This document shows, in pieces, positions 35,359 through 46,020 of a stretch of DNA of 64,000 nt. A program made the position numbers and the translations under genes. The notes under the pieces are model-generated. The model saw nothing but the letters and a program-made list of their open reading frames with translations, was not told the origin of the DNA and made no database searches. The stretch is from Eudorina sp. 2006-703-Eu-15. Taxonomy: Eukaryota > Chlorophyta > Chlorophyceae > Chlamydomonadales > Volvocaceae. Position 1 is the first letter of the stretch. Every line of letters starts with the position of its first letter. The stretch covers positions 494,001 through 558,000 of the forward strand of contig BDSI01000035.1 in NCBI GenBank assembly GCA_003117195.1, written 5' to 3'.

Positions 35359-37940
35359 GGCGGCGCCGATAGAAGGCGACTGCCGCGGCCGCTGCGCGGC
35401 GGTGATGGAGGATTGACGGCTGGCGGAGCCGCGGAGGCCGATCGACGATGGCCCCACTGACGGCGGCCCCACTTGCGGTGCCGTCATGTCGGCCGGGGGT
35501 TGCTCCTCCCCCTCCAGCAACATGGACATCATCATGTCACTCAGACGCATGACCTTGGTGTCCCTGGAGCCTGCGGGCGCGACCCTGCCCGTGTCCGTGT
35601 CCGTGGCCATGCCGCCGTCGCCGCCGAAAGGCTGCCCCGGCGCGGCCGCGGCCGGCTGCTCATCCGTGTACGGCCCTGCAGGGAGGGACACGCAGATGGA
35701 CAACAAATAGCACCAGGCGCGGGAAGACGCGCCGCGCGGCGCCCGTACTTACTTGTCATATTGGCTGTTCGGCCCGTACTGTACGGCATGCCGTCGTGCG
35801 ATGGAAAGTCGACCCTGACCCGACCCAGATCGGCAAACCGGAGAAGAAATTGGGGCACGGATTGAAGGGCCACGAATTCCCGGGGGAGCGGCATGTACGG
35901 CGGGGGCTTGCGCCCGCCCGCCCCGGGTACGCTGGACCGTACCCGGGGTTCTCTAGTACCCTTGACTGGCCCCGAGTGACGGGTCCGAGAACCCTGCGAG
36001 GCTTCGTGTGGTTATGTTTCTTGTACGAGACCGGGCACCCAACAGCCCGTTCCCCCGTACCATGGAAAGCCAATGCCGGCCGAAATCCACAGGGCCGGGG
36101 AGTAAGCGAGTACACCAGCTGTCCAGAGGCACCATCAAGGAGGCCACACCGCACCAGGAAGCCACCCATCCCACCCATGGGGAGGTCCCAACTGCCTCAG
36201 CAGCTCCCGGCCGGGCGGGCGGGCCGCGAGGCCGGCGCCCGCCAGCACTGGATGCCCGGACAGCCGTACCCGCCCGACCCTGTGCGTCCCCTGGAGTTGC
36301 CGGCCAGCCGTACCCGCTGTTGCTACAGTCGCAGGGCCCGCGGCTCTGGCCGGCCAACCTGTCGCGTCCCCACCCGGGCGTACGAGCTAACCCGCTTGCG
36401 GCTCAGCTCTTTCTGAAGCACCCACCGGCGTGGTTCTGGGCGTGCCGAGGTTCGATTCGGGTTTCTTTTTTTCAATATAACCCACCGGCGTCATCCGCGC
36501 CCTGCTCCGCCTCGTTCCCCTGCACCCGTCGGGCTTGGCGGTCCTGTCGGCTGTTCAAGCGGCCCAGGCAGCCAATCGCGGCGGCGGCGGCGCCGTCGCC
36601 GTCGCTGCAGGCCTCCTCCGCCGTCGCTTGCCGCTCAATCCAACCGCTGCCGCCATCCCACTCAGTGCCTGCTACAGCCACCGGCTGTAGCGCAGCAGTT
36701 TCCCGACTGATCGGCGAAGCGCGTGAGATCCTCTGAAACATCTTTCGGATGAGGCCGAGGGGCGGCTGCGGCGACGACGACGACGACGCCGCGCCGACGT
36801 CGCCGCGGCTGGCGGACGCGTAATCGATGGCTGACGCCAGCGGCGGCTCCACCGCCGGTGACGACTGCGGCGCCGCCGCGGTGGTGGTCGCTGCGCTGCA
36901 TGACGACGTCAACACGTCGTCGCACCGCTCCTCGCCGGCGTGGATGCTGCTAGCGGACGGCTTGATCGTCGGTGGCACGCGCACGACGCCTGGAGGGACA
37001 GCAACAGAACAGAGGTGCACGGCAAACCCCGCATCTGACGTTGGCAGTGTCCTAAGTTGAGGGTACGGCCCCGTGGTGCCGATGGCGGGCCTGTTTCGCA
37101 ACCGACCAGATCGATATCGTGACTCCATGGCGTTCGAATTCCGGTCAAGTCCCTGCGCTCGGGTGGCCCGCCGGACACTGCCCACGGGGACTGCAAAAAT
37201 ATGCCACGGCACGAGAGGGGCGAGCATGGGATGCGAGGGGAGTCGTAGGCGCACAACTGGCCCTTTAGCAACAGGAAAGTGGGGAGTACGGACTCAAGCA
37301 CAAAGAAGGGACAAATCCGAATTCGGGACAGGTTCCGGTCACGCTGTACCTTTCCAGACGTCACCAACGTTGACCAACTCCTGGAGCATCTCCGCCAGCG
37401 CCTCAGGTTCGTGCTTAAAGATGCGCGCCAGCAGGTCCTCGCCCTCGGCTTCCATGTTCGGAGGGCCTTGTTGGCCGCTGCAGGACTCATCGACAGCAGA
37501 GTCGCGCCTCGAATTTCTCAACCGTTTCTTACTCCGCAAACGGCCTTCAGTATGCCCGTCCTCTGCCGGGGCTTGCTGCTTGCAAACGCGGTCCCCCATC
37601 CAGAGCCGGCTTGTGACATTCTGACGCAGCGCCTGGCGATCTTCAAGACTAACTACGGTAAAGCAAGCAGGTGTAGCTGCGAGGATGAGAGCGTCCCGCT
37701 CTTTATCAGCGGCCTGCGATTGAACGCAGCGTTACGGTTTCTCAGTGCTTTTTTGGTGGAGCTCCGCTGTTGGTATCAGATTTGTACAAATTCACCTCTT
37801 GGTCCCAATGGAGCTGACGTGAAGTGTTACAAGCGGCACTCCTTCGCAGTCCGTGTTTTTGCGCAGCCTCGGCGTCCAACCCATCAAAATTGTCATAAGC
37901 TTGCTCGTCTTTCTCATGGGAGTAGTACGCCCTTGCCCGC
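28118..37940 (-). CDS. PAS-domain class III nucleotidyl cyclase, predicted guanylyl cyclase, 5' end unresolved
   Basis: Nine exons join in phase (complement): 37796-37940, 37350-37713, 36486-36989, 33832-35675, 31741-33198, 31239-31500, 30659-30765, 30125-30253, 28118-29650; at least 2,114 aa. The catalytic domain is complete. It has LLFADIKGFTPMC (first metal Asp), LNDLYSRYDQML, VETIGDCYFVAGGL (second metal Asp), IRIGIHTGPVVSGVVG and CLFGDTVNTASRMES (the Asn and Arg of the active site). Glu in VETIGD and Cys in RFCLFGD match the guanine-selecting pair of guanylyl cyclases, so the product should be cGMP. Before it lies a PAS domain ending in HEIWATRAADPVTGRPVVVL, then a helix (EHRLLEQLFPRHIL). 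Poly-Gly, poly-Ala and His/Asn/Gln-rich inserts are very long. The first visible residues (RRARAYYSHEKDEQ) are basic and resemble a juxtamembrane segment. The N-terminus and any receptor domain lie upstream and are not resolved. The C-terminal ~400 aa are low complexity. Confidence 0.88.
33237..33425 (+). repeat. CA-tailed dispersed elements in a cyclase intron
   Basis: The intron between the exons at 33198 and 33832 contains at least two copies of the CA-tailed element with long CA runs. The clearest, near 33369-33414, reads GGCGGTTCGG, then TTTCTCACTTAAC, then ACACAC. Confidence 0.6.
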
Positions 37941-38817
37941 CTGCGACTGCGACCAAAGCATACTCGCCACATCCGCAATTTACCGAATGCAACCCACAAT
38001 ATTTGCGTCCACAAAACACTATAAAACTATAAATGCTTGAATGCACTGCATATGGAGCGCCCAGTCGGTATGGAAAAGCGCTAAGCGTACGGCAGGCGCA
38101 GAGAAGTGTGGGTTGCCCACCTATGGTCGCAACAATTATAATGAAGCGGTGATGTATCCTGTTAGATAGAAAGTGCAAGATGTGCCATGTAACTGTCGGT
38201 ATCCGTCCTGTATCCTGTACCGGTATCCGTCGTTGGGGTAACAGAAACATTGCGGACACGCGAAAGGGAAGCTTGCAAACCTCCCGAAGACTTTCAAAAT
38301 GAAAGCCTGTTGATGTGAACCCTCCACCATTATTGCCGTCTTCAGATGCTCCAAGGGTCGACTGTCGGTCCCACCTTACGGTATCGCACGGACCATTCGC
38401 ACATGTCTGAAAACGTGTCTGACTACGATATTTACCCAACCCCCTGATATGACAGCCGCGGCTTGCTGTTGCACCCATGCGAATTCGACCAAATCCCATC
38501 TTTGGTAATAACGTTGCTGGTCACTTGAGGTATGCGGTAACCAAGTGTACCCGCTGTGTACCGTAATCTGGTCAGGCCAACGCAGGGCTCCCTGCTCCAT
38601 GCTTTCTGCACGGCATGCCCCTGGGTAGGTTGAGTAGCCCGTGTAAAGGAGCGCCAGTGCTGGCCCCCCTTGTAACACTGCATCTTGGGTGCCTACCGCA
38701 GGGCACACCTGGATCACCATCATCGTACACCTCCCCCAGCACCCAAGGCCCTACAGCGGTTCCATTACATTCTGATTAATGGAAATCGCAAAGTTCTCGT
38801 GAAGAACGGCTGCAGGT

Positions 38818-39640
38818 AATGAATGAATGAACGTTACAGCGGACCCCGAAGGGATCAGCGGTGTACACTAGGGCAAGCCCCAGCAGGCCCCACCGACAAG
38901 TCGGCAAGACACCTCCACACCTCAACGCCGCAAACAAAAAATACAACGGGCCATAACCCCGCCCAGACAGACACCGAAGCAAGCAGAGGCGCACAGCGGG
39001 GCAACACTACCAAAGGGATAGGCACAGCAAAGGGCGGGATCCCCAGAAGCGGATATAGCCAAGCACGGGGAAGGTCGCCCACAGAGGCACCCCATTACCC
39101 AGCTACCACCAATCCTGAAGCACCCAGCGCTGCACCCTCTCGAGGTCTTGGAAGACCCACGCCTGGCTCGCGACACTGCCCAGCGACTGCTAGTGGAGTC
39201 ACCTACATCCAAAACGAAACACCGTGACCAATCAACTAAATAATAACTGAAGCACGGCCCCCTACGACAGCTGAGGGCAGGCCAGGTCCCCGGCTTGGAC
39301 CCCGGGCAGGTAAACCCGTAGCAAAAAGATAGAGGATGGGGCGTCCATGACTCAGCCCTCACGAGCAGGCCCTGCACACCGCAAGACTCCCTTCGACACT
39401 CTCAATTAATGGTGGAATGGGCCCACCGAGGTCCATCCACGTCGGGGGAGGCCCAACTGGGCAAACACATGACGGCGCCCCCAGAAGTCGGCGATCGCAC
39501 GCAGCTCCCCTTGCTCTGCCAACTCCTGTCCCGGCGACACAGTCGGACCCTGGCCGGGTGCTGTCCGCCGCAGGGCGGCCGCCAGTCTCCATGGCCGCGA
39601 TCGCGGCCAACACCACCACGTCCCAGACACATTGCTACAT
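38818..39640 (-). mobile_element. 5'-truncated LINE (non-LTR retrotransposon), copy 2
   Basis: On the minus strand this element ends in GGGGTCCGCTGTAACG plus a TTCATTCATTCA tail, as in copies 1 and 3. About 600 bp of 3' untranslated sequence precedes the tail. Above that, around 39400-39520, a frame containing DFWGRRHVFAQLGLP and ending at a stop at 39406 may be the last part of a reverse-transcriptase ORF; this is inference. No catalytic motif of a reverse transcriptase or endonuclease is present. The upstream limit is uncertain. Confidence 0.5.
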
Positions 39641-40765
39641 GGGCGGCGGGGGTTCCGCCAGCCAAAAATATAGATACTGTTTGACCGTGTCAACACGACA
39701 CATGACCGTCCGGAGTCCGTCCGTCCTGTTTGCTGCGACACAGCGCTTTTTCCGCGTGATGTATAGTCGGGATGTGCCGTGTAGGAAGAGATCAAACGTA
39801 AGGTGTCTCCGTGTGCCGCGCAGGTGCTGCGCTGGTGCCGTCCCGTCCCTCGCCGCCCTCGCAAAACGTTGGCAAGAACCTGGCACGTGAAAGCAATGGC
39901 CTATGGAAGGACCATCAAAAGCATGATTATGTTGAAATGGAATCTGACTGCGTTGCGTGTGTGCTTTCCTCCTTTTCACGTGCCTCCTTTGCAGAGTGCA
40001 ATCACGGTATCCCAGCACACAGCAAGCGCTAAACAACGGCCCCGTTCCGGCTTTTTGTCTCTATCATTCTGGCAGTCACATTTCGGTTATGGTGCACAGA
40101 GTCAGCCAGCCGGACGAGGCCTCAACTTCGGAAGGCCGAAGGTTCCCATAAGCAACCTGGCTAACAGCAACGCGAAATGATATAAGGTGGTGCGACGCGA
40201 TTATTTTCGTTTCTGCCAGCAGAACGATGCGACCAACGCGTTATCTGCTCTGCTTCATGTCCGAAGCAAGCAAATTGACGACGCTGGGAATGCATGCAAT
40301 TACACCGCCAACTTCCTGTACAGTTTCGTTACGATGCCAGTTACGGTACAGTTGTTGATGGTGTGTCCAGGCATGCCAAAATTATTACATATCGTCGGCG
40401 GAACTCGGCATTTCGAAAGCGTGATCTTCCTTGTGCGTCACGGCGGTTTTGAATCGCAAATGTAGGTCCTCAGCACATTTCCATCCTCCGCTTGGAGTCT
40501 TCGCAGGCACTGCCGTATCGCTCGTACAGCCTGTTTGAGTCACGATGAACAACTCCAACGTTATACCGACATTTGACAGATTAATACGAAACTATCACAT
40601 TGCCGCGTCACCTCTGTAGGAGGATTTTCTACTGCGTTTCGTTGGCGTCTGTGAGCTTGGGATTTTGGCCTGGTGTCTGCATGCGAGCAAACTTTACGGT
40701 TGTCGATATTGGTTCAAAGAGCTGCATCAACGTCCACTTGCTCGCGTGAGAGGTTCATTCGATCG
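39641..40765. other. intergenic, upstream of chloroplast-protein gene
   Basis: No phased exon chain was found. A 92-residue open frame at 40187-40465 reads partly like protein but has no ATG and no splice partner. The last 150 bp should hold the promoter and leader of the gene starting at 40766. Confidence 0.4.
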
Positions 40766-42949
40766 ATGGCTCTGTCATCCCTCGGCTCAACCCTTCAGCG
40801 CAGTGGCAGCGGCGCCTTGCCCGCTTCCCCAGCTCCACGCCTCACGAGGAGGACAAGTGGCCAGCTCGTGCACTCCCCGCTCAGCAGAGCTTGCTCATGC
40901 CCGGCAACTCAGGATGAGGGAATGGGACTCTCGGGGTCCAGCAAGAGTAGCACCTCGGACCCATTTGCTGCTGCTGGAAGGCGCCTACAAACGCTGTTGT
41001 CTCGAGTGGGGTGAGCAGGAATAACTGCAGGAGTGATGCATTGACCCGTGCTTCAGAGCCTAGGTAGGCTTTGCAGTTGCATAGCAGGCTGCAGACTAAT
41101 GGCTAGAATAATTTTGTAATGATATGCTTTGTTAAGCTCGAAACCAACCGTCTGGTATGTCCATATCCGCAGAGATGGCGAGGTTGAGTTACTGAACTCG
41201 CTAGTGGAGCAGGAGTCTCCCGAGTCGAAGCTGCAAACAAGTGTCATTCTCGGTGGCTGCGTGACCATTGGAGCGATCGTGGTTGCCAGCCTCCTCGGTC
41301 AGGACCCTTGGGGCGGTTTGTCGGCAACGCCTGCAACGCTTGGCGCAGCAGGCATCGGCATGGCGGTAGCCTTGCCAATGGCTGCTATACGATTTTGGAG
41401 CTGGACTCCGTCTGCCGCACAACTGGTACCAGCGCTGCAGGTAATTCAGATCTGCAGATAGTATCTGGGGCCTAATAGGCAGTCCTTGGTCTGCCACGGT
41501 GGCCGCTCGTCGCCCTACTTCGACGAGAACGTCTGGTTGTATGATGGGGCGCAGCGATGATCCATTGCAGTGAATCCAGCTGATCGGAGTTTTAGTCTCA
41601 GTCACATACGAACGGAAGTCGAAAGCGATTCTGCAGTGCGGCCCGTTAGTGAGGGCCGTCATTCTTAAGCGCATGCCCGAGATGATGCGCTGGCGTTTTC
41701 CTGTTTGCAGGACGTTCATGATGGCCAGCTGGAGCTGCACCGGCCCTGGCTGGCGAGCATGGACCGAGGCCAGGTGTTCATGTTGATGGCTTTGGAGGTG
41801 CTGCCTCTCACGATGCTGCTGTTCCCGGCAGGCCAGGCCGGCATCATAGCGGCTGTGACGATGTACGGCCAGGTGCGTAAAGCTGTTTCCACACGCTTTT
41901 TATGGAAGCAGGAAGGCAGGGATCTGCGGGTGGCTTTGATGGTCCGTATAGGTCACCGCATTCGTCCCGGGCTTGCTGTACATTTTGTGTTCGTGACATT
42001 AATGCGTCGTGTGCTGCATGGATGGGGGCGCGGGCCGGTGAGCTTCCGCGTCATCCACCCAGCCAACAGCAGATCCGATTGCAATGGCAGGCCTATCAGG
42101 CAGTCCCGTTTCAAGCAGTTGATGATCTAACCCTGTGCTAGTTAATGGAATCATGTCACTCTTGCCTAGGGAACATTGAATAACTTTTGCGCTTGTGTGT
42201 GTGCTGGATCTGCGTGTGCACTAAATCGGCGTGGGGGCTGATAATCTGCAGCTGATAAACGGATCTGGGTTGGAGGCACAGTCGCAGGAGGCTTACATCA
42301 CTGCGCTGGCGCTGGTGCTCACCGCGCTCGTGTCTGGGATGGGCCGCTCGATGGAGCTCAGCGTCAGCGAGGAGGAGTACGAGCTGGTGCAGACCGCCGC
42401 ACGCAACGCTGACAGGTGGGCAGCGGACCGGGGAGGCGCGTGCGTGGTCGCACTGGTCCATGCGGGCCAGTCCGGCACCCTCGTGCTCTGCGCATCACTG
42501 CCCACGGCGTCGTAGCGCGCCTACATTAACGAACCTGATGCGCTGCAGCCCGATCTGCAGCCCGATCTGCGTTTTTTCTCCACGTGCTCTGTAGAACATG
42601 TTAAGAGCAATGGTCCGGTTCCTGGCTCTGCAGGTACTACCGCACGGTTGCCGCGGATGTGCACACGACACCCGCGGAGGCGTCTCGTGCGGCGGAGGCA
42701 TTCCGTTTCGTGGCGCAGGCGTGGCTGCAGACCAAAGGCGAGGCGTCGCTGCTGGCGGGCGTCATCACCGTCGTGGACGTCCTGGCGCTGGGTGCGCTGT
42801 GGTACGGCACGGACAACCTGGCGGCGCCGGCGGTTGCCGCCCTGGCGATCAACGCTGTGGACTACTGGCACCTGCACAACGCGGTGCTCCGGAAGGAGGC
42901 CAAGGTGGCTCAGCATTCGGGCAGCGGCAGCGGTTCCGGCGGCCCTTAG
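40766..42949 (+). CDS. predicted chloroplast multi-span membrane protein, 384 aa
   Basis: Five exons keep phase: 40766-41010, 41173-41440, 41711-41872, 42252-42415, 42634-42949. The first ~75 residues (starting MALSSLGSTLQRSGSGALP) are rich in Ser, Ala, Arg and Thr with almost no acid, as in algal chloroplast transit peptides. Hydrophobic segments follow: VILGGCVTIGAIVVASLLG, a Gly/Ala/Met-rich span near 130-153, MLMALEVLPLTMLLFPAG and onward, ITALALVLTALVSGM, and two in the last exon (SLLAGVITVVDVLALGALW and a following Ala-rich span). The tail after YWHLHNAVLRKEAKV is a short Gly/Ser linker. A thylakoid or envelope membrane location is inferred. I see no catalytic motif and cannot name the family. 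Confidence 0.75.
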
Positions 42950-43831
42950 GACTGACTCAGGGCCAACCGCGGCTGCGGAGCGTTGCGCGTGAGCTTGTTA
43001 TGCTGCGTCCATGAGAGGAGACATGTGTCGCGCTGTGGAAGTCGATTGTTCCCATCTCTGGGCATTCGCTCGGATTGCGGGACGTCAAGATTGCAGGAGC
43101 GGGTTTGACCTGCGTCAGGGACTGACCGTGTTCCTACCCGCCGGTCAATAGGCGCGTGGGCTTTGGCACGGGTTCGCTGTCGTATATCAGAGGGGTGTCA
43201 GTGCCGGATGTGAGGTCTTTCTGTCGCCAGCTGTTTGGAGCGGGAATGCGAGTTATCGAACATATGTGTTTATAAACAGGGGGACGTCTTTGACCACAAT
43301 TGCGTTTCGTTTGTGTGACTTGTTGAGGCGGATGCAAGCTGCCCGAGGTGATCGACGGCCGCAGAAACGGTTACGATCGACAACGGATTGAGCCGTGCCG
43401 CCGCCAGGGGTTTGGGCCTTGGGCTGCAACTGCCACTCGAGACCGCATCGTGGTTTGCGTCGCAAGTACACTGGCTGCCATATACCAACCCCCCGCCCTC
43501 CCCCGAATACTCCCGCCGCCCCGTGTTTCAGTCGGAGCAGAGGGGCTGAGGGGCTCGGCCTGGTCCCAGCGGTGGGACCGGGCCCAGCCCTGCTGAGGGA
43601 CGCTTGACCTCATTATTTTCACGGTTGCGTGCCTTGCGAGGTCTTGACTGAGCGATGTACCTGTGTGTTGTGTATATGTCTCCGCCAGCGCCCACGTGCG
43701 TCGTTGTCTGTTTGTCCGGTGTTGAGAGACTCCGTGCATGCCGCTGTTGTTGCGCTGTTTGTGTGTGCGTGTGGCTGAGACTGTGGTTGGGTTTGGTCGA
43801 GAAACATCATCTTAACCGCCTGTGCGCGTCG
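42950..43831. other. intergenic, 3' and 5' untranslated regions
   Basis: This stretch holds the 3' untranslated region of the preceding gene and probably the promoter of the next. No TGTAA signal is evident, and no coding frame is supported. Confidence 0.4.
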
Positions 43832-45603
43832 ATGGGCGCTGCACGCGCTAGCTTCCCTGTTGAGGCGGGTCGACACCGGGCTCGTTCAAGAAGTGGGAGC
43901 AAGCCGGTGAGACCGATAAGCGTTGCTGCGCGTTTCGGCTGCCGGTGGCCGACCGTGCCGCGCTTGGTTTGCTTGCCATGTGCTGCAAGCGGTCGTCGTG
44001 AGGGCCGTCATTGAGATTCTACTGAGTGTTGCCCCGCCGGGCTCGCACGTATATCACTTCTTAGCAGTTTTGCAAGGTGCTATGAGGAGGAGGAGAAGGA
44101 GGATGCTGATGAAGGGGCTGGTCGGGCGCTGCGAGGAGCTGTCCGGGGCATCCTGCGGTGTGCGCGTTTTTATTGGGTCCTTCCCGCAGCGTTGTGTTTG
44201 GCTTTGATGCATATCTGCAGCGGGGATCTGGACCCCAGTTCGCGTCCGTCCTGGAGCATGCGCTTACGACACGGACACTCTTACCCATGGACGGTGGCCA
44301 GTCGCAGTCGCTGCGCATTTCTTGCTGCGTGCTCTCGCGGGCGGCGGCGGCTCGCAGCGCCGCGCGGTAAACTATGTATGGCAACCTGCCAATCGGTTGC
44401 GAATCGGCGTTTTGCGTACCCCGCGCTGAGGTACTGATGAAAGATCGCTGTGGGACACAAGTTATACCCTTTGCTGGCGAGTCTTGATCCTGTTGCTGAC
44501 AGGTAGTACCGTATATTACCCTGCAGTCGGCTGTCACGGGTAAATTTATCTTCGTCAGCGGTGGTCGGTCGGGACGAAGTTACGATTTTGGCGAACAGGG
44601 AGCGGCCGAATTATCGGTTTGGTGGATACAGCGTTATTGATCCTTCTGGCTGCGGTTCTGCGCTGGTAGGAACGATATTCTAACACGGCAGAGATTTTTG
44701 CGTTTGTGTGCCGCCAGGGTAGCCCGGAGGTTTCTTACAGCAGTACCGTACCCGTCTCCCACTGCAGAGCCTGTGGAGGAAGTGGAGTTAGAAGTCGCGC
44801 GATACCAGTTCGAGCGGCGGTGCCTGTCACTGAACAAGCGGTGGCGGCGGACATCGGCGGCTCCAGCACGTATTGGACCAGGTAGTGTGTTTGTTCGTCG
44901 GTCCTTTGGCTTTGATGGGCTTATTGAAGATTTAGGGATTCCTGCATCAAGCGGATTCGGTTATCGGCATCCGCGGGGTCACACAAGAAGGAATGTAGTC
45001 GCACGGGATGCTGCCATGGCGGGTGTACCAGGAAAGCCATGTCGCAGGGTTGAAGAAGTCGAATCCCCAAGCGCCGCCGGAACCGAGTTGGTCAATAACC
45101 TCCGGCGCGCGTAGTTTTTCCCGTCTATGTTCAGTCCGGTTGGTCTGCAGGTATTCAGTTATATTAAGTGCTTATGTGGTGCTGTCCGTGGCTGTGTTTC
45201 TCGTTGGAATGGGCCCTGGTCTTGCTCGTGTAGTTCTTCACCGCAGGTCCTCGAGAGCAGCCAACGTGCGTTGTTCCTCACAATTTACTTGTTGTCTGTC
45301 ACGATGTGACGGTTCCAGGAAGGCGTCTGCAGGGTGCCGTTTTGAAGAGGACTGTGTATTACGCTTTCATAACGTGCAGGTCCGTAGTTGTCGTACCCGC
45401 AGTCGGGCACCTCCGTCAAGTGATGAGATGCCTCGAGGTCCCGGTGACAGCCGTTGGTCCACAGCACGCGCGCTGTAAGGGAGATGAGTGTAAGGGAGAT
45501 GTGTGGTGCCGTCACCGCGTCTTGGCGAAGGCTGGCGCAGCCAGGTGAAGATCAGTGCGCCCTTGTGCACAATGAAGAAGCCCGACGCCTCATCAGGCGC
45601 TGA
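43832..45603 (+). CDS. small two-span membrane protein of unknown function, about 246 aa
   Basis: Six exons keep phase: 43832-43906, 44027-44366, 44768-44881, 45159-45246, 45319-45379, 45541-45603. The middle four are the best supported. Exon 1 (MGAARASFPVEAGR) and its acceptor at 44026 are weaker. The protein has a basic start, an acidic patch (CYEEEEKEDADEGAG), a hydrophobic segment (ARFYWVLPAALCLALMHI, near 72-88), an Arg-rich loop, a helical piece (EEVELEVARYQFERRCL), then a second span (VILSAYVVLSVAVFLVGMG, near 177-196). It ends in a short Cys-containing tail, GEDQCALVHNEEARRLIRR. Alternative end: read-through at 45379 would stop at 45478 on top of a TGTAA. No family recognised. Confidence 0.55.
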
Positions 45604-46020
45604 AGGCGACGCCAAAAACATAGGTGCGCAATAGGAGTTTGTGGGTATGAGGGGAATTTCAAGAAAGAATTCAGTGACGGGAACAAGCGAAGTAGGGAAC
45701 CATCGACCGAGACGGCTGTTCGCCGTTAAGGCACAGCGGGCTGTCCATCCTACCCACCGGGGGCATAGCGACCCTGTTTTGGCGATCACGCACCAGGGGC
45801 CGATACTGGGGACTTCGCCTCATACCCAACCTGATTTTACCGTTCTACCATTAGTAATTACAGTCTCATTTCGGTTTGAAACTCCGCACGCCCGCGCACT
45901 GCATCGGTACTTTGATTGAATTACGCCGTAAATCTACAAAACGTGATCAAGAGCTATTTTATGGAGATCCGGACTTGGACCGAACAACGTCACTGAGTGT
46001 TCTTTCAGCGCCAATTTCAC

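Noticed and set aside
37792..38499. 235-residue minus-strand frame overlapping the cyclase 5' region
   Set aside because: Its lower end is a different frame from the one that joins in phase to the next cyclase exon, and its upper part has no domain. The exon at 37796-37940 in the other frame fits better.
40187..40465. 92-residue open frame upstream of the chloroplast-protein gene
   Set aside because: It has no ATG (it begins GTG after an in-frame stop), and I found no splice acceptor that joins it to the downstream exons.
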